DNA from: a virus
IMG/VR virus record: IMGVR_UViG_3300012532_000017
Coordinates: 1 to 21,428 of that record
Strand: one strand, 5' to 3'
Length of the DNA: 21,428 nt
Every line of letters begins with the position of its first letter. Within the stretch, counting starts at the first letter, position 1. Shown here in pieces: positions 1 through 8,928 of this stretch. The notes under the pieces were generated by a model. It saw only the letters and a program-made list of their open reading frames with translations. It did not search any database and had not been told where the DNA came from. The translations under genes were made by a program, and so were the position numbers.

Positions 1-133
1 CCGCCCCCGCCTGCGCCGCCACCGTGCCAGCAAGCCCCCGCGCCGCATCGGTGTGCGCGCGCGAGAGGGCTTGCTGGCGGGTGAGGCCGAAGCCGAGAAC
101 CTGGGGAGTCGTTCGCTTCGAGATGCGGAGCAT
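1..133 (-). CDS. Partial CDS, N-terminus only, unknown function
   Basis: The gene starts with ATG directly before the window edge and gives 44 codons, beginning MLRISKRTTPQVLGFGLTRQ. A strong Shine-Dalgarno sequence (GGGAGGAG) lies in the last codons of the gp16-like gene, whose TAA stop abuts the ATG, so the two are translationally coupled. The visible part is basic and then Ala/Gly-rich, with no signal peptide or motif I recognise. In T7-like order, tail fibre or lysis genes would follow gp16, but nothing here proves either. The start is well supported; the function is unknown. Confidence 0.6.
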   Translation of the reverse strand, partial: MLRISKRTTPQVLGFGLTRQQALSRAHTDAARGLAGTVAAQAGA

Positions 134-3100
134 TTACTCCTCCCACATGTTGAACAGGCTCACTGGCTGCTGGTGGTTCATCTGCTGCCCGTACGTGAGG
201 CCCGAGACGACGTGCCCGTAGCGACCGCGTTCGAGGTCGCGACCGAGGTTGTGCATCACGTACCCGCCGGTCTTGCGCGCCTGGCCAAAGCCGGGCGAGC
301 CGCCGAGGATGAACAGCGCATCCATCGCGGACATGGCTGGGTTCTCGGAGTCGTACTGCGCCGTGCCCGCGATGTGCTTCTTCACGTTCGAGGCATCCCT
401 CATCAGCCGGTCAATGAGCGCGAAGCCGGGCGCCGTCTTCATGTTGGCCGGCTTCCCGTCGATCATGGAAAGGGCAGCGGGGCCGAGGATGGGTGCGCCG
501 TAGAGCGAAGTCAGCGTCGCCCTCTTCAGCGCCCACTCCGGCGCGTCCTCCGGCTTGCTCGGCCCGCGGTTCGCGAGGAAGTCACCGACGCCGCCGACCA
601 CGAGACCAAGAGCCACGATGTGGCCCGTGAACTTCGCGACCGCGGTGGCCTTGTCCATCTTCGTCGCGCCGGGCTCGCGCCAGGCGTCGAGCATGTTGAC
701 GACCTCCTGGCGGTGCATCCCGTAGACCCGGTTCGCGAAGCCGTACAGGAATGTCATCGCGCCCAGGAACCCCTTGTCGCGGAGCAGGGCGGCCTTGCCG
801 CCAACGTCGTGCGCCGGCATGAACTTGCGGAGCGTCGCGTCGGCGTCGCGAACAGCCTCGGCCTCCAGCGACCCGGCGGCGGACAGCTCATTGAACTTCG
901 CCAACCAGATGGACGTCGAGGACATCGCGTCCGTGCGCTCCATTGCCCAGTACGCCGCGGTCTCCACCTTGCGCTGGAGATCGCCGCGACCGGCGGCCAT
1001 CGAGCCCAGTTCGAGGCCGACGCTGTTGCCGTGGCCCTCGGCGCGGTACCGAAGCTCCGGCGAGAGGCGGAGTGCCTCGGCGCGGAGCGTCGGGTAGTGC
1101 GCCGCCAGCTTCACGGTGACGAGGGCCAGGTGCTTGGCCGAGACGTCGCCGGTCGCGAACGCCATAAGCGGGTTCGAGAGGTCGGACAGCGGAATGGCGA
1201 GGTTGAACCCGCACGCCGCCAGCGCGACCTTGCTCTTGATGGACGCCACCCAGCCGTTCACCGTCGCCATCGAGTCGGCGAGCGAGTCGGCCTGCTGCGA
1301 TGCGACGGCCTTCAGCCACGGCATGAACTGCTTCGCGTACTCCTTGCCCATCGTCTTCTGCACGAGGGACTCGAAGCGCGGGTCGAGGAACAGTCCGCCG
1401 ACCTGCTTCACGAACTTGCGGTACGCGACGTCGTGCAGTACCTGGCTGACGTGCGCGGGGACGACGCGCCAGTCGAGGTTGAGCAGGTCGGTCGCATTCT
1501 CCGAGCGCGCCTGCGCGTGCGTGGTTGCCGTCTTCGCGCCGCGGTAGTTCGGCGACATGAGCGCCGCGATGCCGGCCGCCTCCTGCTTCTCGCCGACGCG
1601 ACTCTCCGAGGGGACCCGGGAGTCGTAGCGCGCGGGGAAGTAGCCGCCCGCGAGGGTCAGCTCCTCGCCCATCTCGCCCGCCTCGCCAGCGCCGATGCGG
1701 ACCTTGAGCGGCGTCGCCTCGATGCGCTCCGGCGCGAGCCCCGTATCCTCACGGTGAACGCGCTCGATGTGCGGGTAGAGCTTCGACAGCGAGTTCCACA
1801 CGTCCTGCACCCAGAGCCACTCGGCCTTGGTCATGCGCTTCTGCAGCGCGTCCATGACCTGGCGCTCGGACCAGCCATACCCGTCGAGCATGCGCTGCTT
1901 GTTGCCGGCGTTGCCGAGGTTCAGGGCGATCATCCAGAGGTACGAGCGCGGGACCTCGTTGTCCTTCAGGAAGCTCTGCGCGTGCTCCGGCAGCGGGAGT
2001 TCGGCGGACAGGTCCGTCGTCCTCTCGTTCGCCCGGTCGCGCATGCGCTTCGGCATCGCGTCCCACTTCTCCTGCAGCCCTTCGAGGAAGTCGCGGGAGA
2101 GCTGCAGTTCGTAGTCGCGCGCCCTGAGGCGCTCGCCGACGAGCAGCTTCCACAGCGGGGCCTCGCGGTCGCCACCCACGAGCTGGGAGACGAGGTCCTC
2201 CATGTTCGTGAGGTTCGCGTCCATGGAGCTGAGCACGCGGCTCGCCACCTCGAAATACTTCGCCTTGCCGGGCGCGCGGTCGTACTTCCCTGCCTCGGGC
2301 AGGCGCTTCGCGCGCTCGGCCGTGTCATCGAGCAGCTCGGCGCGCTCCAGGGCGCGACCGGCGACGTCGACCTTCGTCTTGCCGGCGGCAGCATGGCGGA
2401 TGTTCTCAACCGCGTCCCGCAGGTTCAGCGCCTCGTCGACCGTCATGGTCTCGAAGGGGTGCGGCTGGGCGAGCAGGTCGCGGATGGACTGCGCGTCCCA
2501 CAGCCCGGACTGCAGGTTGCCCTGCGAGTCGCGAGCGACGCCAGCGGCGTCCCGCTCCATGCGCGCGAGCATCGACTCGAACGCGGCGGCGTTGGGGACC
2601 GTGCCCTCGCGCCCCTTGAGGAAGCCGGCGGCCTGGAGGATGGCGTCGCCGCCATCGGCGTACGACGCGTCGGCCTTGCCGAGCTTCGTGCGGGACGCGA
2701 CCTCAGCCATCGCCCGGAGGCGCTTGTCGGCGCGAGCGACCTCGACGCGACGGTCGCGGGCGGCGCGCCAGAGCAGCTTGTTGAGGATGACGTTGTCGTA
2801 CTCGGCGTACGCGCCCTCGTAGAACCTGTCGGCCATCTCCTGCTGGCCGCGGTCGCGCGCCTCGGCCGCCTTCGTCATCAGCCCGAAGGCGCGCTTCAGT
2901 GCGCCGCGCTCGGCGTCGAGGTGGTACCGCTCATTGAGCGTGTCGACGCGGGTGCCGTCCACGATACGCTTCGCGTTCATGCGAAGCACGGACATTGGCA
3001 TGTCCTGACCGAGGACGCGGACACCCTCGCCCTTCTTCGTGCCGCGCAGTGCGCGCGCGAGAGCGTCGTGGACGCGGACGGCCTCCTCAATGTCGGGCGC

Positions 3101-5983
3101 GTTATGCAGCCCGTCCTCGCCCACGGCCACGAGAGCGTCGTGGCTCTTCGCGAGCGCGGGGCCGAACGCCTCCTCGAACCGCGAGGTGGTCTCGCGCTCG
3201 ACGACGGCGTCCTTGGGCTCGGCATGCGCGAGGTCGAGGGCCAGCTCCTTGCCCGACGACTCCGGCGCGAACAGCGAGGCGAACTCATCGGGGTGCATGC
3301 CGCCCTTCTTGGCGATCATGCCCTTCTGCCTGAGCGCCTCGAACGCCTTCTTGCCGGCGACTTCGAGGACGGCCTCGCCGTCGAGTCGCACGGGCCGCCC
3401 GGCCTCGTCACGCAGCGCCTCGGGGAGCTGGCTCTTCGCGAACACCCTGCCGGTGCCCGGGTCGAGCAGCTCGCCGGCACGGAGGAAGTCGTGGGCGCGA
3501 TAGAGCGGCGAGGCGGAGACGGATGCGTGCGCCTCGGCCCTCATGCTCTCGCGGGCGTCGCGCAGCGCGCCCGTGGTCCCGCGTCCGTCGGACTTCGCGG
3601 TCTCGACATCAAGCCGCGCGCGAGCCTCGGCGTACTTCTGCTCGCGAACGGCTTCGAGCTGCGCGCGCTCCTCGGGCGTGAGGTTCAGCAGCGAGGCGAC
3701 ATCAACCGAGCGGTCGCGCGCGCGCATCGCCTCGACGGTGTCGGCGGCGGGGGCGGCAACGAGGGCGCGAGCCAGCTCCTGGGCGCCGATCGGCTTCCGC
3801 CGATTCAGCTTGCCGAGGTCGGTGGCGGCAAGCTCCTTAGGCGAGAGCACGTACCGGTCGGAGAGCGTGCCCTCCACGGGAACGAGCTTGAACGGGACGC
3901 CCTGCGCGATGAGCCGCTGGTACATGCGCTCCGAGGCGTCGGAGCGAGTCTTGTCGGAGACCCAGCCCTTGCCATCCTTCTTCGCGTCGACGAGCGCAGC
4001 GACGTACGACTCGGTCGCGAAGCCCTTGCCGCGCAGGGGCGCGTGGAGGGCCTCAGAGTCCTTGCCGGACCCATGGACGTAGCCGCTGACCGAGCGGTGG
4101 TCGGTGTACTCACCGTGCGGGTCGTTCTCCTCGACCGTGAGCCGCATCGGCGACTCAGGGTGTGTGTAGACGATCTGCCCGCCGTCGCGCGCCGAGGTGA
4201 CGGGTGACGCGCCGCCCAGAGCGGCGGCGGCGGCGCGCGCGGCGGCGCCGGCCTGGTTGAGCTTCACGAGCCTCTGAATGGTGTCGACCGTTTGCCGCTC
4301 GGTCATGCCGCCAAGGTCGGAGCGGACGTCGAGCGCGAGCGCCTTGTCGTGCCCGGCCAGGACCATCTTGGTGGCCCACTTCGACAGGGGCACCGCGACG
4401 TCGCCGCCGCCGGACGTGGCCGCGTCGTAGCCCTGGCCCTCGTCGCCGATTACCTTGGCCGCGACCTCGCGCGGGCTCACGCCCTCACCGGTCTTCGTGA
4501 AGTAGGCGTCCCACGCCTCCTTGGTCACGTACACCGTGCGCCCGGGGCCGATCTTGTTCACCAGCTCCTCGAACTTCTCGGGCGAGCGCGTGGCGAGCTT
4601 GGATGTGCGGGTGCCCTCGGCGACGTCGCGCAGGGCGGCGGCCTGGTTCTGCGACTCGCTCACGCGACCGAGGTCGGACATGAGGCCGCGGAAGGGCTTG
4701 TAGAGGGAGAGGGCCCAGAAGTCGGACAGGCCGGTGGTGAATCCGTGGCCGAAGGCGTCGGTGACGTTCCCGACATCGAAGCCCTCGCCGTGCGTGCTCT
4801 TCGCGGTCTCCATGGTCGCAGCGGCGACGGCGCTCTGCCCCGCCATTGCGAGCGCGCCCGAGGCCGCGTGCGACCCGTAGTCGAGCGCGAACTTGCGGAG
4901 GGCCAGCGGGATGGTCTCGCTGGCGAGGAGCTTCTCGGCCGTCTTCGGCAGCGCGGCCGCGAGGAGCTTGGTCGCCATCGGCGCCGTCGCCTTCGAGAGC
5001 ATGGCGCCGGGGCCGCCCGACATGAGCAGGCCGGTCGGCAGCGCGCCCGCGAGCGCGTAGCCGCGAGCCTCGTCCTCGGTGAGGAGCGGCTCGCCCGACG
5101 GGCCCTTCATCTCACGGAGCTGCCAGAACAGCGGGCCCGCGGTCTCGGACGACCAATAGGCCGTGCCGGCCGCAGCGCCGCCCACGCCAGCGCCGAGCGC
5201 AGCGCCGCCGATCGAGGCGGCCGTGCCCTTCACCATCTCGGGGCCCATCGTGGTGAGAAGGCGCGCGAGCTTCGCAACCTGGCGCGTGACGCCGTCCATC
5301 TCGTCGATGAAGTCGTTCGCGTGCGCAAGCCTCGCCTCGTTGATGCGGATGCGGTCCTGGCGCCCCTTCACCTCGTCGGGCGTCATCGGCCTGGTGGCCG
5401 GCATCTCCATCGGCCCGAGGTTCGGGTCGATGTACGTCTCCGTGCCCGGCGCGTCGGCAAGGCGGGTGCCGGTCAGCTCGGCCGTCTGCAGTTCGAGCGT
5501 CTCCCGCTGGAGCGCGCGCACGCTGAAGCCCTCGCGAATGGAACGCGAGAGCTGCTGCAGGACGTTCATGTCGCCCGCCACGAGCGCCTCGTGGCCGGGC
5601 TTCGCGACGAACTCAGCCAGCTCCGGGTGCTGTGCGGAGACCAGCTCCCAGTTCACGCCCTGTGCGTCGACCTCCCTCTTTACGCCCTCAAGGTTCGCCG
5701 CAACGAGGTCGGGCGAGAGGCCGGAGGCGGCCGCGTACTTGAAAACATCGGCCTGGCGCTGCGGGTCGAGCTTGGCGTTCGCCGCCTTGAAGCGCAGGAA
5801 TGCGGCGCGCTGCGATGAGCCGACCTCGCTGTCCACCGCGTCGGCGAGCGGGTCGGCCCCGGGCGCGCGCGGGAGCAGGGGCGCGGGCGGGGTGGACTCG
5901 ACGGGCGCGGCGGCGACGGGAGCCTGGGCCACGGGGGCGGACAGCTCCGCATCGACGGCGGTGGACAGCGGGTCGGCAATCAT
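134..5983 (-). CDS. gp16-like giant internal virion (ejection) protein with embedded GNAT-like domain
   Basis: This 1949-aa protein is the last and largest of a gp13-gp14-gp15-gp16 ejection series. In T7-like phages gp16 is ejected first and helps draw the genome into the cell. The start ATG has a GGAG site 8 bases upstream. Residues 1-60 are Ala/Pro-rich. Residues 250-275, 305-345 and 365-390 are Gly/Ala-rich hydrophobic stretches, and 1785-1805 and 1825-1840 are hydrophobic segments near the C-terminus, as expected for membrane insertion. Residues 600-715 look like an acetyltransferase of the GNAT fold: RGKGFA (651-656) fits the R/Q-x-x-G-x-G/A acetyl-CoA loop and is followed by a helix and a short strand. 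The rest is mostly charged helix. It is longer than T7 gp16 (about 1300 aa), and I see no lytic transglycosylase motif. The family call rests on position, size and composition; the GNAT domain is inference from the motif. Confidence 0.75.
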   Translation of the reverse strand: MIADPLSTAVDAELSAPVAQAPVAAAPVESTPPAPLLPRAPGADPLADAVDSEVGSSQRAAFLRFKAANAKLDPQRQADVFKYAAASGLSPDLVAANLEGVKREVDAQGVNWELVSAQHPELAEFVAKPGHEALVAGDMNVLQQLSRSIREGFSVRALQRETLELQTAELTGTRLADAPGTETYIDPNLGPMEMPATRPMTPDEVKGRQDRIRINEARLAHANDFIDEMDGVTRQVAKLARLLTTMGPEMVKGTAASIGGAALGAGVGGAAAGTAYWSSETAGPLFWQLREMKGPSGEPLLTEDEARGYALAGALPTGLLMSGGPGAMLSKATAPMATKLLAAALPKTAEKLLASETIPLALRKFALDYGSHAASGALAMAGQSAVAAATMETAKSTHGEGFDVGNVTDAFGHGFTTGLSDFWALSLYKPFRGLMSDLGRVSESQNQAAALRDVAEGTRTSKLATRSPEKFEELVNKIGPGRTVYVTKEAWDAYFTKTGEGVSPREVAAKVIGDEGQGYDAATSGGGDVAVPLSKWATKMVLAGHDKALALDVRSDLGGMTERQTVDTIQRLVKLNQAGAAARAAAAALGGASPVTSARDGGQIVYTHPESPMRLTVEENDPHGEYTDHRSVSGYVHGSGKDSEALHAPLRGKGFATESYVAALVDAKKDGKGWVSDKTRSDASERMYQRLIAQGVPFKLVPVEGTLSDRYVLSPKELAATDLGKLNRRKPIGAQELARALVAAPAADTVEAMRARDRSVDVASLLNLTPEERAQLEAVREQKYAEARARLDVETAKSDGRGTTGALRDARESMRAEAHASVSASPLYRAHDFLRAGELLDPGTGRVFAKSQLPEALRDEAGRPVRLDGEAVLEVAGKKAFEALRQKGMIAKKGGMHPDEFASLFAPESSGKELALDLAHAEPKDAVVERETTSRFEEAFGPALAKSHDALVAVGEDGLHNAPDIEEAVRVHDALARALRGTKKGEGVRVLGQDMPMSVLRMNAKRIVDGTRVDTLNERYHLDAERGALKRAFGLMTKAAEARDRGQQEMADRFYEGAYAEYDNVILNKLLWRAARDRRVEVARADKRLRAMAEVASRTKLGKADASYADGGDAILQAAGFLKGREGTVPNAAAFESMLARMERDAAGVARDSQGNLQSGLWDAQSIRDLLAQPHPFETMTVDEALNLRDAVENIRHAAAGKTKVDVAGRALERAELLDDTAERAKRLPEAGKYDRAPGKAKYFEVASRVLSSMDANLTNMEDLVSQLVGGDREAPLWKLLVGERLRARDYELQLSRDFLEGLQEKWDAMPKRMRDRANERTTDLSAELPLPEHAQSFLKDNEVPRSYLWMIALNLGNAGNKQRMLDGYGWSERQVMDALQKRMTKAEWLWVQDVWNSLSKLYPHIERVHREDTGLAPERIEATPLKVRIGAGEAGEMGEELTLAGGYFPARYDSRVPSESRVGEKQEAAGIAALMSPNYRGAKTATTHAQARSENATDLLNLDWRVVPAHVSQVLHDVAYRKFVKQVGGLFLDPRFESLVQKTMGKEYAKQFMPWLKAVASQQADSLADSMATVNGWVASIKSKVALAACGFNLAIPLSDLSNPLMAFATGDVSAKHLALVTVKLAAHYPTLRAEALRLSPELRYRAEGHGNSVGLELGSMAAGRGDLQRKVETAAYWAMERTDAMSSTSIWLAKFNELSAAGSLEAEAVRDADATLRKFMPAHDVGGKAALLRDKGFLGAMTFLYGFANRVYGMHRQEVVNMLDAWREPGATKMDKATAVAKFTGHIVALGLVVGGVGDFLANRGPSKPEDAPEWALKRATLTSLYGAPILGPAALSMIDGKPANMKTAPGFALIDRLMRDASNVKKHIAGTAQYDSENPAMSAMDALFILGGSPGFGQARKTGGYVMHNLGRDLERGRYGHVVSGLTYGQQMNHQQPVSLFNMWEE

Positions 5984-6027
5984 TGACTGGACTCCGGTGA
6001 CGGTGGGTGAGGTGCTGTGGGGCGGGG

Positions 6028-7884
6028 CTACTCGCCGCTACTCGACCCCGGTGATGGTGCGACGGCGGACGGCGCGGCCTGCTCGGCGCTGAACACCGGC
6101 GTGCTGCCGGTCGCGGGGGTACGGAGGAAGCGGAGGTACGCGCTGCGAAGCTGCTCGGACGTTGGGTTCTTGACGCCCTTGTCGAGGAAGAGCTTCTGCA
6201 GTCGCGGGAGCATGGCGCTCGGGACGTCGACCTTGAAGCCTTGCTCCTTGCCGAGGCGCCTGGCGTCGAGGACTGTGACGTTGCGCGTGTCGCGCTCGTA
6301 CAGGTGACCGCTATCGATGCGACCCTTCGCGAGCGTCGTGGCGATCTCGGCGTTGTACTCCTGCAGCGTGGGCGGGCGCGGGACGCCGCTCTTGTTGTCG
6401 CCCTTGCCGTTCTTGAAGTCCGCCTCCCACTGAATCATGTGGTCGTGGGCGTCCGCGAGGCGCGCGTCCTGCGCCTGCATGAGGTACGGGTCCTTCTCGG
6501 CCGGGTTGTAGAGCCCGTTGTTCTTCATCGTCTGGCGCAGCTGCGCCTCGATGGGGGGCGGGAGGGCCAGGCCTGGCTTCTGGAAGCGCGCGACCCCTGC
6601 GGCGATGCGCGGGACCATGGTGTCGAGGTCCTTCTTCGCGAGCACCGGCGCGTACGTCGCGATGATCTGCGGCTCGGTCTTGCCGGCGAACTGGCCGGGG
6701 TTGCTGTCGAGGTCGCCGATGAGCTTCGAGAGGGCGGCGAGCTGCGCGTTCGTGCGCGGAGCGCTCTCGGCCTCGTGCTTATACCGCCACTCCAGCGCCT
6801 CCAGCTCGATGCGCCCCTGCGGCGTTACCTTCGCCATGAGCGCGGGAGGGATGGCGCCGACGGTGCGCCTCGTCGGGTCGGCGCTCTGGGCCTCCATCGC
6901 GCGGAGCGCGTTGGTGAAGCCGAGCGACTCGTCCGCGTTCTTCTCGTTGTGCGCCCGCTCGACGCGGTGCTCGAAGCGCGCGACCGCCTGGTCGCGCTCG
7001 AGGCCGGCGGGGATGTTGCCGTCAATCCAGGCGCGCCCGTCCTCGCCGTCGATGCTGCCGTCGGGGCGGCCGAACTTCACCTCCAGCGCCTGCGCGGCCT
7101 GCTCGCCCTTCTGTGCGACGGCGACGGACTGCGCCTCGCCGATGAGGGGGACGGCCTTCGTTCCGAGGTCGTCGCGGTGAGCGTTGATGACCTCCATGGC
7201 CTCGATGCCGCGACCGGACTTCAGCAGCGTCTCGGCCTGCGCGACGTAGACCTTCGAGGCCTCGTCGAGCGCGAGCGCCGAGGTCTGCTCGGGACTCATC
7301 CCGCGCGCCTTCGCGAACATCTCGGCGCGCCCCTTCACGTTCGTGACCTCGACCGCGATGCCGCCGACGTCGCCTGGGAAGCGGACGGCGTGCTGCACGG
7401 AAAGCTCGTTCGCTGAGACGAACTGATGAGTCTGGTACTCGTCGACCTGCTGGCGGACGTGCGCCTCGCCGAGCCGCTTCGCGCCGAGCAGCTCGCCCTC
7501 GGCGTGTGCCGCGAAGAGCCGCTTCTGCTGGTCGTTGACGAGCCCGCCGAAGATGGCCTTCGCGTCCGCGTCGTTGGCCGTGTAGGCGTCGCCGGCAGCC
7601 GCCAGCGCGTCCTTACCCTTGGCCTGCTGCACGGCGTCCATGCGCTGCTGCGTGTTCGCCTTGAGCGCGTTCAGCGCCTCCAGCGCCTGAGCCTCGTCGG
7701 CCTTGTTGCGCTCCTGCTGGTAGAGCTGACCAATGTGACTGGCCGCGCCGGAGACCGCGTTGAGGCCCTGCGTGAGCCCGGCGCCCATCGCCTCGGGACT
7801 GGCGTCACCGAGGGACTCGGGGTTGACGGGGAGCGGCCGCGAGGAGGCCTGCTGCTGGTCGTAGACGGGGATGCGAAGGGCCAT
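6028..7884 (-). CDS. gp15-like internal virion (ejection) protein
   Basis: This 618-aa protein sits between gp14-like and gp16-like genes, the position of T7 gp15, which joins gp16 in the tube that carries DNA across the periplasm. The start (MALRIPVYDQQQ) resembles the N-termini of podoviral internal virion proteins, which often open with a short RIPVY-type stretch. Residues about 45-95 are rich in Gln, Ala, Lys and Glu and look like a coiled coil. The whole protein is helical and soluble, with no membrane segment, and ends in a Ser/Pro/Ala tail. A TGAGGA site precedes the ATG, 8 bases after the stop of the gp14-like gene. A 44-base gap separates it from the gp16-like gene. The role is inferred from synteny and composition; no catalytic motif is visible. 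Confidence 0.7.
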   Translation of the reverse strand: MALRIPVYDQQQASSRPLPVNPESLGDASPEAMGAGLTQGLNAVSGAASHIGQLYQQERNKADEAQALEALNALKANTQQRMDAVQQAKGKDALAAAGDAYTANDADAKAIFGGLVNDQQKRLFAAHAEGELLGAKRLGEAHVRQQVDEYQTHQFVSANELSVQHAVRFPGDVGGIAVEVTNVKGRAEMFAKARGMSPEQTSALALDEASKVYVAQAETLLKSGRGIEAMEVINAHRDDLGTKAVPLIGEAQSVAVAQKGEQAAQALEVKFGRPDGSIDGEDGRAWIDGNIPAGLERDQAVARFEHRVERAHNEKNADESLGFTNALRAMEAQSADPTRRTVGAIPPALMAKVTPQGRIELEALEWRYKHEAESAPRTNAQLAALSKLIGDLDSNPGQFAGKTEPQIIATYAPVLAKKDLDTMVPRIAAGVARFQKPGLALPPPIEAQLRQTMKNNGLYNPAEKDPYLMQAQDARLADAHDHMIQWEADFKNGKGDNKSGVPRPPTLQEYNAEIATTLAKGRIDSGHLYERDTRNVTVLDARRLGKEQGFKVDVPSAMLPRLQKLFLDKGVKNPTSEQLRSAYLRFLRTPATGSTPVFSAEQAAPSAVAPSPGSSSGE

Positions 7885-7892
7885 CTGATTCC

Positions 7893-8453
7893 TCAGGGAC
7901 GCGCGAGGTAGTAGGGGATGCTGCCGCCGCCAGGGGCCTTGGGTGTCGACTGGAACAGGCCGCCCGCCGAGGCCGCGCTCATCCCCGCGCTCGCCGCGCC
8001 GGAGATGCCGCCGAGAATGGAGCTGAACGCCGCGGAGTCGTCAGCGGCCTTGGCGGCCTTGCCCTGCGCGATGAAGTTCGCGCCCTGCGCTCGCATGCCC
8101 CAGGCCTCGCGGGCAGCGTTGTTACGGACGGTGTCCTCGTCCATTGAGGCGAGCATCGCGGTATCGGTGAACGCGCGCGCCGTCGAGCCGGAGCTGACGT
8201 CGACCCCGTTCTCGGCGGCGATGGTCCTGCCGGAGCCGATGATCTGCGAGGCCTTCTGCGCGACCTTGCCGGCGTCGACCTCGCCGGACTGGAGGGCGTA
8301 GTCGGCCGACTGGTTCGCGAGGCGCGCGTTGGCCTCGGCGATGGACATCGCCTTGTCGCCGGCCGCCCTGTTCGAGAGGTAGCCGTTGACGCCGCCAGCA
8401 ACGGCGCTCGCGGCGGCGACGGAACCGAGAGTGATGGAGACCGGGTCACACAT
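7893..8453 (-). CDS. gp14-like internal virion protein
   Basis: This 186-aa protein opens with MCDPVS and a small-residue hydrophobic segment (residues 7-27), a start common among gp14-type virion core proteins of podoviruses. The middle (35-150) is Ala-rich helix with many charged residues, and 145-165 is a second Gly/Ala/Ser-rich hydrophobic stretch. T7 gp14 is the smallest ejected core protein and ends in the host outer membrane; the two hydrophobic ends here would fit that. The ATG overlaps the end of the gp13-like gene by 8 bases and has an AGGAG site 8 bases upstream. The family call rests on the N-terminus, size and position. Confidence 0.72.
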   Translation of the reverse strand: MCDPVSITLGSVAAASAVAGGVNGYLSNRAAGDKAMSIAEANARLANQSADYALQSGEVDAGKVAQKASQIIGSGRTIAAENGVDVSSGSTARAFTDTAMLASMDEDTVRNNAAREAWGMRAQGANFIAQGKAAKAADDSAAFSSILGGISGAASAGMSAASAGGLFQSTPKAPGGGSIPYYLARP

Positions 8454-8928
8454 GGACGCTGCTCCTGCGGACGACGGGGTGGAAGGGGAGGCCGGAGGCG
8501 CCGAACGGGGATGCCGGATGGACCTCGAAGCCGAGGGCCGAGAGCCAGCGCAGGGCGGCGGTGTACCGGGCGTCCACCATGTTTACGAGCGCGCGGTGCT
8601 CGCCCTGGAGGAACGGCAGCACCTCGCGGCAGGTCCGCACGAAGGCGCGCGGGTGGCGCGTCAGGGTGTCGGTGCCGAGGAGCCAGATGACGCCCACCGG
8701 GTCGAGCACCTGGCCCACGTCCACGAGACCGAAGCAGCAGGCCAGCTCGCCGTCGAACCGCACCGCCCAGGCGCGCTCGCCGGAGGCCTCGATACTCTTC
8801 GCCACCGCGGCGTAGGCGTCGAAGCCTCCGGCCGCCAGCACCTCGGCGGCATCCGCGGCGCGCAGGCGCGGGGCCATCTCGCGCGCGTGCTCCAGCGTGG
8901 CCGGTACGATGGTGACGACGGGGCCCAC
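8446..8928 (-). CDS. gp13-like GNAT-fold acetyltransferase-related protein
   Basis: This is a 160-aa protein starting at GTG 8928. The start is chosen because GGAGGG lies 5 bases upstream and the GTG shares one base with the TAG stop of the gp12-like gene. It looks like the DUF2833/T7 gp13 group, a GNAT-related family encoded beside the internal virion proteins. Visible features are an N-terminal strand (VTIVPATLEHAREM), a central strand pair (WAVRFDGELACCFGL), the WLLGT stretch, and a C-terminal segment NMVDARYTAALRWLSALGFE, typical of the last helix of GNAT proteins. The usual R/Q-x-x-G-x-G/A acetyl-CoA loop is not obvious, so it may not be an active enzyme. T7 gp13 is needed for correct assembly of the internal core, which is the likely role here. 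Confidence 0.75.
   Translation of the reverse strand: MGPVVTIVPATLEHAREMAPRLRAADAAEVLAAGGFDAYAAVAKSIEASGERAWAVRFDGELACCFGLVDVGQVLDPVGVIWLLGTDTLTRHPRAFVRTCREVLPFLQGEHRALVNMVDARYTAALRWLSALGFEVHPASPFGASGLPFHPVVRRSSVHV

Noticed and set aside
53-4207. Plus-strand open frame of 1384 codons, and another at 4292-5818
   Set aside because: They run antisense through the gp16-like gene. Their proteins are Arg/Val/Leu/Gly/Ala-rich without domains, as expected when GC-rich third positions leave the opposite frame open.
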